Assembly (NCBI GenBank): GCA_027488935.1
Contig: JAIYAP010000013.1
Coordinates: 1 to 64,000 of the forward strand
Direction of reading: 5' to 3'
Length of the DNA stretch: 64,000 nucleotides
Origin: Saprospiraceae bacterium
GTDB taxonomy: Bacteria; Bacteroidota; Bacteroidia; Chitinophagales; Saprospiraceae
The notes beneath the pieces are model-generated. The model searched no databases. It was not told the DNA's origin and saw only the letters and a list, made by a program, of their open reading frames with translations. Below are positions 17,342 to 24,143 of the stretch, one piece after another. Position 1 is the first letter of the stretch. The number at the start of each line of letters is the position of its first letter. A program made the translations under genes and the position numbers.

Positions 17342-19438
17342 TTATAGGGCAAATGCCACGTATTGGTTGCCTTTTTTGGTACCCAATTTTGTACCGCCAC
17401 AGGCAATAACCAGGTATTGTTTGCCTTGAACGGAATAGGTCGACGGCGTTGCAAATCCAGCGGCAGGCAAATCAGTTTCCCACAAAAGTTGGCCGGTATG
17501 TTTATCAAAGGCCCGGAATTTGGCATCCTTGGTCGCAGCGATAAAAAGTAAGCCATTTTCGGTCACTACAGCGCCGCCGTAATTTTCTGTGCCGGAATTG
17601 GAAATGCCTTTTGCCTTCAAAGCAGGATCTTCCCCCAGCGGAATGCGCCATATGTGCTCACCAGAATTCAAATCAATGGCTGATAAGGTGCCATAAGGTG
17701 GGGCAAAACAAGGTAAACCATTGGAATCTAAGAACTTATTATAACCGGTGCTGCGGTAAGGCGATTGCGCCCGCGGATCTTGTAAGGCTGTAACGCCGCC
17801 GATTTCCTTTTTTTCTTCATTGAATAAAAAACCAATCAAGGCATTTTTCTCGGCATCAGTCAAGACAAAACCGGGCATCATGCCTTTTCCATTGCGAATC
17901 AGTTGATTTACATAGGCTTTGTCGCGGCGTTCTCCAATATTTACCAAACTCGGATAACCGCTTTTTACATTGCCTGTGCGTTGGGGGCCGTGGCAGTTGG
18001 CGCATTTAAGGGTGTACAATTGTTCGCCCGGACTGAGTTTGGACAGTGCGTTGGTTTTGGGTTCGTCCACCATTTGCAGGATCCAGGCCATTTCATTGGA
18101 ATTCACGTACAATACGCCGGTTTTCGGATCTACTGCTGCGCCGCCCCATTCTGCGCCGCCATCATATCCGGGAAAAAGCAGGGTGCCTTCTTTGCTGGGT
18201 GGCGCAAAAAGCTCCTTTTTATAACTTTTAAACTTGGCGACCACGGCATCCCGGTCTGCAATATAACTTGGAATGTCGGTTTCCCGGAGCGCGGTAACCT
18301 GCCGGGCAAACGGCGCCGGTTGATCGGGCACGACCTGTGTTTCCCAGGCCATTTCTGCTGGGAGGGTTGAGGCAGGCACGGGTATTTCCGACAATGGAAA
18401 CAAAGATTCCCCTGTTTCGCGGTCAAAAACAAACACATACCCTTGTTTGGTCACCTGCGCAACAGCATCGATGGTTCGGCCAAAGCGGTGCAGGGTTACT
18501 AAATTAGGGGGTGCGGGTATATCCCGATCCCAAATATCGTGTTTGACAAACTGAAAATACCAGATTAAAGCGCCAGTTTCGGCATCCAACGCAAGCAGGC
18601 AATCCGAATACAGGTTGCGCCCCTTCCGTTGACCGCCGTAAAAGTCGTAAGCCGCCGAGCCCGTGGGTACATACACGATGCCACGCGCGCGATCGACCGC
18701 CATGCCTGCCCAATTGTTGGCCCCACCCACGTACGTATTTTGGTAAGCATCGGGCGGAAACGTTTCGTAACCGCGCTCGCCCGGATAAGGAATGGTGTGA
18801 AATGTCCAGGCTAGTTGACCTGTGCGCACATTGAAGGCCCGAATATCACCCGGCGCGGCATCACTGCCTTCAGAAAGACGCAATGGCATGATGATCAGGT
18901 CTTTGTATAAAGTTCCGGGCGTATTGGAAATGATAAACTTGTCTTTTGCCTGTTCGGGCAAACCCGTATGTAAGTCAATGGAACCCTGGTCGCCAAAACT
19001 GGAAATCAATTGCCCGGTAATGGCATCCAAAGCATACAAGCGCGGACCAATGGTATGTAAAATGCGTTTTTCTTTGCCATCGGTCCAGTAAACCACCCCG
19101 CGACCCGTGCTGTGCCAGGTTTTCAGCGGATCGCCGAAGCGCCAAAGTTCCCGGCCTGTTGCCGCATCCAGGGCAAAAACCTGTACACTGGGGGTAATTC
19201 CGTATAAAATACCGTCTACAATGATCGGATTGGTTTGAATTTGGCCCGAATCCGGCATGGAATAGGTCCAGGCGACCTTTAATTGCGCAACATTTGCAGG
19301 GCTAATTTGCGAAAGGGTGGTGTAATGGTTGCGATCTGGCCCACCGAGGTATTCCGACCATTCCCCATCGGGATTTGGTCGGTTACAGGCAGAAAATAGC
19401 CCTAAAAAAACGAGAAGACAAAAAACAGGTAGCCGCAT
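17342..19438 (-). CDS. PQQ-dependent dehydrogenase with inserted cytochrome c domain
   Basis: A 698-residue quinoprotein dehydrogenase of the glucose/alcohol type. The N-terminus is a lipoprotein signal with lipobox LFSAC (Cys18), followed by WSEYLGGPDRNHYTTLSQI, the typical first propeller blade. Tryptophan-docking repeats such as ALDAATGRELWRF and AFDKHTGQLLWET mark the eight-bladed propeller. Inserted between late blades, a c-type haem domain carries CANCH (479-483) and a methionine ligand in GMMPGF (519-524). It would oxidise a sugar or alcohol in the periplasm and pass electrons through haem c to the respiratory chain. Substrate cannot be told. It is followed 9 bp later by the PqqU-like receptor; no pqq biosynthesis gene is in the window. 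Confidence 0.9.
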   Translation of the reverse strand: MRLPVFCLLVFLGLFSACNRPNPDGEWSEYLGGPDRNHYTTLSQISPANVAQLKVAWTYSMPDSGQIQTNPIIVDGILYGITPSVQVFALDAATGRELWRFGDPLKTWHSTGRGVVYWTDGKEKRILHTIGPRLYALDAITGQLISSFGDQGSIDLHTGLPEQAKDKFIISNTPGTLYKDLIIMPLRLSEGSDAAPGDIRAFNVRTGQLAWTFHTIPYPGERGYETFPPDAYQNTYVGGANNWAGMAVDRARGIVYVPTGSAAYDFYGGQRKGRNLYSDCLLALDAETGALIWYFQFVKHDIWDRDIPAPPNLVTLHRFGRTIDAVAQVTKQGYVFVFDRETGESLFPLSEIPVPASTLPAEMAWETQVVPDQPAPFARQVTALRETDIPSYIADRDAVVAKFKSYKKELFAPPSKEGTLLFPGYDGGAEWGGAAVDPKTGVLYVNSNEMAWILQMVDEPKTNALSKLSPGEQLYTLKCANCHGPQRTGNVKSGYPSLVNIGERRDKAYVNQLIRNGKGMMPGFVLTDAEKNALIGFLFNEEKKEIGGVTALQDPRAQSPYRSTGYNKFLDSNGLPCFAPPYGTLSAIDLNSGEHIWRIPLGEDPALKAKGISNSGTENYGGAVVTENGLLFIAATKDAKFRAFDKHTGQLLWETDLPAAGFATPSTYSVQGKQYLVIACGGTKLGTKKGNQYVAFAL

Positions 19439-19446
19439 CGATTAGA

Positions 19447-19836
19447 TTATTTCTTCTTCGGCTTCACCTTCAATTTGGCCGCTTCCTTGTTCATTTTTGC
19501 CCCACATTGGGCCATACGGATGATCAAATCAACCTGCACCGGATAGTCCAATGGAAACTGGATGGTTGATTTAGAGGTTTCAAACGATTTTAATTCCTCC
19601 CGAAACAGGTCCAGTACCTTGGGTACCACAAATACGGAATAATGATTTTTAAAGGCTGCAAACCAGATCAGCGACCCATGCAGTTTGAATCCGGGCATTT
19701 GGTAAGAAAACACCTCTTTTGCCTCTGGAATTGCCGTGGCAATGGTATTCCGAATTTGCAACATGGTTTCCTGCATTTCGGGAGAAAGGGTACTCAGGTA
19801 TTCGGGCAGGGTAGTCGGTAGTTGGTTCGTTATCAT
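19447..19836 (-). CDS. DUF1801 (YdhG/Fra-like) protein
   Basis: A 129-residue small cytoplasmic protein with the DUF1801 pattern: LPEYLSTLSPEMQETMLQIR, then IPEAKEVFSYQMPGFKLHG and LIWFAAFKNHYSVF, ending in a lysine-rich tail KLKVKPKKK. The family includes Bacillus frataxin-like iron chaperones (YdhG) but most members are uncharacterised, so an iron role is only a possibility. It sits between NudK (9 bp) and the PQQ dehydrogenase (8 bp) in one operon. Confidence 0.85.
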   Translation of the reverse strand: MITNQLPTTLPEYLSTLSPEMQETMLQIRNTIATAIPEAKEVFSYQMPGFKLHGSLIWFAAFKNHYSVFVVPKVLDLFREELKSFETSKSTIQFPLDYPVQVDLIIRMAQCGAKMNKEAAKLKVKPKKK

Positions 19837-19845
19837 CTTATTGTT

Positions 19846-20427
19846 TTACATAATTCCTTGTAAGCGTGCATATTGCAACAGCAAAATCGTTTTTCCGTCG
19901 CGAATTTCGCCCGTTTCGATCATGTTCAGGGCTTTTTCAAACGGTATTTCCAGTACCTCAATATCTTCCTGATCGTCTTCCAGTCCGCCGCCTTCGTGTA
20001 CTTTTTGTTCCTTCGTATAAGCAGCTACAAAAAAATACAGGATTTCGGTCACCGAGCCTGGCGACATATAGGCTTCAAACACTTTGCGTACTTCGGTGAT
20101 TTTGTAGCCAGTTTCTTCTTCGGTTTCCCGGCGAATGCAATCTTCAGCATTATCTTTATCCAGCAAACCCGCACAGGCTTCAATGAGCATGCCTGTTTCA
20201 TTGCCGTTCAGGTAGGTAGGCATCCGAAATTGCCGGGTAAGAATAACGGTACCCTGGTCAGCATTGTACAATAGAATCGTCGCGCCATTGCCCCGATCGT
20301 ATGCTTCGCGGTTTTGGGTTTGCCAGTTGCCGTTTTTTTGTTGAAAATCGAAGGTAACCTTGCGCAACGTGTACCAATTGTCGGAAAGCACCTGCAATTG
20401 TACGTTTTTAATGTTTGGGTTCGCCAT
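19846..20427 (-). CDS. nudK: Nudix hydrolase, NudK-like (GDP-mannose pyrophosphatase)
   Basis: From the ATG at 20427 ([10 protein letters not shown]) it encodes 193 residues, the usual NudK length of about 190. The N-terminal [20 protein letters not shown] and [11 protein letters not shown] are typical of NudK. The Nudix box core is RETEEETGY, preceded by [17 protein letters not shown], which carries one extra residue compared with the strict pattern. The enzyme splits GDP-mannose or related sugar nucleotides. A longer frame to 20487 starts upstream of the -7 box at 20451 and is rejected. First gene of the NudK-DUF1801-PQQ dehydrogenase-TonB receptor operon. Confidence 0.88.
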   Translation of the reverse strand: MANPNIKNVQLQVLSDNWYTLRKVTFDFQQKNGNWQTQNREAYDRGNGATILLYNADQGTVILTRQFRMPTYLNGNETGMLIEACAGLLDKDNAEDCIRRETEEETGYKITEVRKVFEAYMSPGSVTEILYFFVAAYTKEQKVHEGGGLEDDQEDIEVLEIPFEKALNMIETGEIRDGKTILLLQYARLQGIM

Positions 20428-20450
20428 GGAAAGGAATGGGTTAGAAGTGA

Positions 20451-20458
20451 CAAAGATA
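20451..20458 (-). promoter_or_regulatory. -7 promoter element of the nudK operon
   Basis: On the minus strand the bases read TATCTTTG, a perfect TAnnTTTG box, 23 nt before the ATG at 20427. A T-rich TTTT lies about 17 nt upstream as a possible -33 element. This would drive the four-gene operon to the PqqU-like receptor. Confidence 0.5.
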
Positions 20459-20635
20459 CGAACGCACCAGAGAATAAAACGCTGCATTTAAACGGGTGCA
20501 CTATCCATAAAATCCATTTAAATCCAGGTATATATTTGTTTGTTTTTATATGTAGGTAAAATAAGCGGGCTACATCCCCCGTTAAAGCCTACATGTTTGT
20601 GTTAAAATGCTCATTTTATAACCCCTTTTGTTTTT

Positions 20636-22189
20636 ATGTTCCAGAATAATACACGAAAAGAGCCTTTTCAAATTCATTTTCCTTCCCACTGCAACAAGTC
20701 TACTATTTCAAATACCCATTGGGCAACATGGGGCAAATACCTTTTCTCCTTCTTACTGTTGCTGTTATTTCGGCCACTGACGGCCCAAGATGACCGCATT
20801 TATTCCGCCTTTGATTTGTCCAAACCCGCAGGATTTTATGGTGGCCCCCCCGAATGGTATAAGTATTTAAGAAACAACATCACTTACCCTGCTGATACAC
20901 AAGCCATTCAGCCTGTAAGTCGAACCATCCTATCCTTTGTGGTAGAAACCGATGGTTCCTTTTCTAATGTGCGCGTGGTGCAACCGATCAACGAGGACTT
21001 CCGCAACATGTTTCTGGCCTTTGTACAAAACATGCCGAAATGGTATCCCGCCGAAGCCAATGGCCATCCGGTGCGTCAGCATGTTTGGTTGTATTTTTAT
21101 ATCCATGCGCATGCCCGAAAAGTGTTCTTTATCGGAGAAGGAAGCCTGGAATATTTGGGAAGTATCGCGAGCATGTACGCCCTGCCTGATGCGGAACTGT
21201 ATAAAACGGTACCAGCCATGGAAGCACTCCGCCTGCCCCAGGATTTTCCACCATTGCGTGTTCCAGATGCGGCTAAACATGAAAAAGTGAATGTAGAAGC
21301 CTTGGTTTCTTATAAAATCAGTGCAGATGGTTTGCTGCAAGACGCTAAAGTGCTGTACGATCCGGGGTATGGTTGTGGCGCAGCAGCAAAGGAATATATC
21401 GAAAATCAAAAGTATTGGGCACCTCGATGTCTGTACGATACCTGTTATGTTGACGAGAAAAGGGCGGTTATTTCCTTTGTTACAGATACCCTAGCTTTGC
21501 TGCAATCGGAAAAAATATGGGAACCATCCCAACTGCTTGCTTATGCCCTCCGCGATACCGTCCGCCTGGATTATTCCCCTGTGTTGCCCGGTACCCTTAA
21601 AAGTGGTTGGATATCTTATTCCTATATCCATGAAAAAGATGGCCGCAACACCAACCTGGAAATTGAGTCCACCAGCGATTCCATGTTGTTGGTCAATGCT
21701 TTCTCATCGGCACAATGGCTGTTAAATAATCGGCGGAGTGGACCCACAGCTACCTATTGTGGTTTCCCTTGTCGAACTTATGAAAAACGATTTATGTATT
21801 GTTCGGCAGCAGACGGCATGAAGGCCATTTTCAACTTCCAGCCGGTTGGCTATATATACTTAAACCGCAGCAAGGTGTACGCCCTGGAAGAGGTCGATTC
21901 CCCGCCCACCCATCCGTTTGGCAAATATTGGCTGGATAATATCACCAATTTAAGGTGGAAATACGTGTATGAAGCGCCTGAAACAAACCTGGAAGGAACG
22001 GTACTCCTTCAAGTAAGGGTGGAAGAAAGTGGCAGGGGTTTCTCAAAAGTCGTTCATGATATAGGAGGCGGCTATGGGGAATTTGCCATGCAGTTATTGG
22101 GCGACAAAACCTGGATTCCGGCTAAAAAGAACGGTTGGCCAGTAACGACCGAGTTTGTTGTGCCGGTGGTATTTCGGGGGAATAAATAA
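20636..22189 (+). CDS. Exported protein with three TonB C-terminal-like domains
   Basis: A 517-residue protein. After a long polar start, residues 36-50 (LFSFLLLLLFRPLTAQ) form a signal peptide. Residues about 66-160 are an unmistakable TonB C-terminal-type domain: GGPPEWYKYLRNNITYPAD, ILSFVVETDGSFSNVRVVQP, NMPKWYPAEANGHPVRQ. A second, weaker copy runs about 210-295 (VEALVSYKISADGLLQDAKV), and a third about 430-517 (GTVLLQVRVEESGRGFSKVV, KTWIPAKKNGWPVTTEFVVP). Unlike energy-transducing TonB it has no retained inner-membrane anchor or proline-rich spacer, so it is probably periplasmic or surface located and not a transducer. Role unknown. Its 5' end contains a copy of the gcaacaagtcta repeat, which leaves some doubt about the exact start. 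Confidence 0.75.
   Translation: MFQNNTRKEPFQIHFPSHCNKSTISNTHWATWGKYLFSFLLLLLFRPLTAQDDRIYSAFDLSKPAGFYGGPPEWYKYLRNNITYPADTQAIQPVSRTILSFVVETDGSFSNVRVVQPINEDFRNMFLAFVQNMPKWYPAEANGHPVRQHVWLYFYIHAHARKVFFIGEGSLEYLGSIASMYALPDAELYKTVPAMEALRLPQDFPPLRVPDAAKHEKVNVEALVSYKISADGLLQDAKVLYDPGYGCGAAAKEYIENQKYWAPRCLYDTCYVDEKRAVISFVTDTLALLQSEKIWEPSQLLAYALRDTVRLDYSPVLPGTLKSGWISYSYIHEKDGRNTNLEIESTSDSMLLVNAFSSAQWLLNNRRSGPTATYCGFPCRTYEKRFMYCSAADGMKAIFNFQPVGYIYLNRSKVYALEEVDSPPTHPFGKYWLDNITNLRWKYVYEAPETNLEGTVLLQVRVEESGRGFSKVVHDIGGGYGEFAMQLLGDKTWIPAKKNGWPVTTEFVVPVVFRGNK
20691..20702 (+). repeat. Dispersed gcaacaagtcta repeat, copy 1
   Basis: The 12-mer gcaacaagtcta, preceded by cttcccact, recurs at 38206-38217 and 38700-38711 and inverted at 38669-38680. 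Here it lies within the first 25 codons of the triple TonB-C gene as annotated. Confidence 0.45.
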
Positions 22190-22306
22190 GTAAGCAAAGA
22201 CCAATCAAGTCAAAATTGCCGGCCGCAATAGATTTTTGAACGGGTACCGAACTTTCCCTGATGCAAGATGTTGACAATAAAGAAAGTAACAAAATGAACC
22301 ATCTTT

Positions 22307-23707
22307 ATGAAAGTAATTTTGTCCGCCCTGCTTTGCCTGGTTATTGTTTCAAATAAACTCACGGCACAAAGTGTTTATATGGCGACCGAGGAGGGCGGCG
22401 CTGGCGGTATAGCCATATATGATTTGGCTACTTGTCAGTATACGACCTTGGTATCGGGTATTACGCCAGTATTTGTTGATTTTGTGGAGGTGCCAGGCGG
22501 TTTTGTCACCGTGACAAAACCCAGTGCCTCCAACATAGCCACGTTTTATTTTGTTGATCCGGGAAGCGGCACCACCACTTTTTTGGCATCTGCGGTGACG
22601 AATGGTGTCAATGGTATCTTTTCTACGCGCCTGCTGCTGATTAGTCCGACAGAAGTGTTGTGCGTGACAGGCGGTTCGTTTTACCTGTTAGACCTTACTT
22701 CAAATACCATTACCACCCTTGCAATATTTCCTTTAGAAAGTTCCTATTCACTCTATGAGTACAATGGCGTTATTTACTATATCGGCAGCAATACCTTCGA
22801 CCAATACAACTTTTACACCATCCAATTAACCCCTACTTTCCAGCGTACCTTTATCGAAACGTTCTCTTTTAGCACGAATCCGGAAGAATCAAATGAAGTT
22901 ATTATGGACAGGTCTCCAGCCTGTGATGTGCTTGCCCTAACCATAGGCACACAGGTTTTACTCGTCAATCCGAATAACAACACGACCAGTATACATTGCT
23001 CGGAGCAGCCATTTATGAATAATTTTACCTCGGCAACCGCTCCCTTGCTGAACGGAACCTTCGGACCAAATTGCAATTGCACCGGAGATGCCGGTACCTG
23101 GGACTGGTCGCAAATGCCTCTACCGTTTATTTCAACGATCCTGGCCTGTGCGGGAAGTACGATTACTGTGCCACACAATGGCGATGAGATCCTCGGTCCG
23201 GGCCAAAACCTTGCTTTCGTATTGATCGACCCCCAACCTGGGCAACATTTTTACAACCAGTTTACAAGTAACAATATCGTATCGATTTACGACTCGCCCG
23301 TTCTGACCTTTATCCCGGGCGTAACCATACCCGGTGAGGAATATTGGGTAGTACCTGTACTGAGCGACGCTCCACCCGGCAGCATCAACATGGATGATCC
23401 CTGCCGCGATATACAATTCCGCATTCGCGTCAGATGGTTTGCGCCTTCGGTCAATTTTACACAGGTCAATGCGCAGCCTTGTGCGCCTGGCCAATGTCGC
23501 ACTTTGAATGTTTCCCTGCAAGGCACCCCGCCTTTTAGCCTTGTTTACGAGGTGGTGGCTGGTGGCAATCCACCTCAAGTATTCAATGTCACCTTTAACG
23601 CGCAGTCGGGCACCATTCAGGTATGTCCGCCTGCCGGTTTTACAGGCGATGTGCAGATCAATGCCCTGTCGCTGACGGACGGAACCAATTGCAATTGCAG
23701 TAATTAA
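22307..23707 (+). CDS. Secreted protein of unknown function, probably truncated at the C-terminus
   Basis: A 466-residue exported protein with signal peptide MKVILSALLCLVIVSNKLTAQ. The first 240 residues look like a short beta-propeller (repeated strands such as VYMATEEGG, FVEVPGGFVTV, LLDLTSNTITTL). After a cysteine-rich joint (CNCTGDAGTWDW) comes an Ig-like part with FVLIDPQPGQHFYNQFTSN. Such proteins in this phylum normally end in a T9SS sorting domain. This one stops at GTNCNCSN inside what looks like a repeated beta domain, and no sorting signal follows in any frame. The stop is followed by 80 bases of unique sequence and then a palindromic repeat cluster, so the end may have been lost by rearrangement. 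Confidence 0.72.
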   Translation: MKVILSALLCLVIVSNKLTAQSVYMATEEGGAGGIAIYDLATCQYTTLVSGITPVFVDFVEVPGGFVTVTKPSASNIATFYFVDPGSGTTTFLASAVTNGVNGIFSTRLLLISPTEVLCVTGGSFYLLDLTSNTITTLAIFPLESSYSLYEYNGVIYYIGSNTFDQYNFYTIQLTPTFQRTFIETFSFSTNPEESNEVIMDRSPACDVLALTIGTQVLLVNPNNNTTSIHCSEQPFMNNFTSATAPLLNGTFGPNCNCTGDAGTWDWSQMPLPFISTILACAGSTITVPHNGDEILGPGQNLAFVLIDPQPGQHFYNQFTSNNIVSIYDSPVLTFIPGVTIPGEEYWVVPVLSDAPPGSINMDDPCRDIQFRIRVRWFAPSVNFTQVNAQPCAPGQCRTLNVSLQGTPPFSLVYEVVAGGNPPQVFNVTFNAQSGTIQVCPPAGFTGDVQINALSLTDGTNCNCSN

Positions 23708-23785
23708 TGGCTCTTTTCTTTTTTGAGATCGTTAGTTTGCGTTTCTCCTGGCATTATTCAAATCCCGATTTTGCGCCTAATCAAC

Positions 23786-24031
23786 CTACAAATGCCTGAC
23801 CTACAAATATTCGACTTCTCCGAAGTCGTAAGTGGGTTCGGACATTGTATCTTTTCTACAAATGTTCGACCTCTCGCGAGGTCGTCGCGTTGCCCAATGA
23901 TTTATTAATTTAAAACCGTTTCCTGGAATCTCAAAGGCAAAGCACTGACCTCCTTGGAGGTCAAATATTTGTAGCAACGCCAAATGGTATTTTTTCCGCA
24001 CGACCTCGCTAGAGGTCGAATATCTTACCTA
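23786..24031. repeat. Cluster of four palindromic intergenic repeats (two forward, two inverted)
   Basis: The 436-bp gap between convergent genes holds four related elements. Forward copies: 23801-23830 (CTACAAATATTCGACTTC, then GAAGTC) and 23856-23885 (CTACAAATGTTCGACCTC, then GAGGTC). Inverted copies: 23946-23974, ending in caaatatttgtag, and 24001-24024, a diverged one. Each has a 6-bp GACCTC/GAGGTC stem with a 3-4 base loop, and the forward ones carry the same CTACAAAT lead. A partial lead without stem is at 23786. This is the look of REP- or MITE-like non-autonomous repeats. Nothing else is seen in the gap except the terminator at 24075. Confidence 0.75.
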
Positions 24032-24074
24032 AATGTTTCCGCTTTGCTAGGTGTTCGGTAAAATGCATAAAAAA

Positions 24075-24106
24075 TCCCGAATTTTGGTTTTCACCAAAAT
24101 TCGGGA
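24075..24106 (-). terminator. Rho-independent terminator of the PD40/SPOR gene
   Basis: A perfect 13-bp stem (tcccgaattttgg and ccaaaattcggga) with a 6-base loop, followed on the minus strand by a run of T (complement of the A-run at 24069-24074). It lies 38 bp beyond the stop of the minus-strand gene. Confidence 0.9.
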
Positions 24107-24143
24107 ATACGCATGTTACATTTTATGCTTAATAAAGGCCAAT

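Noticed and set aside
20636-22189. Energy-transducing TonB
   Set aside because: No uncleaved anchor or proline-rich spacer, and three copies of the C-terminal domain; kept as an exported protein with TonB-C-like domains.
23723-23908. A 61-residue frame through the repeat cluster
   Set aside because: It runs across palindromic repeats and has no protein-like character; the sequence is explained as repeats.
23786-24031. CRISPR array
   Set aside because: The repeats alternate in orientation, are short and variable, and the spacing is irregular; no cas genes are nearby.
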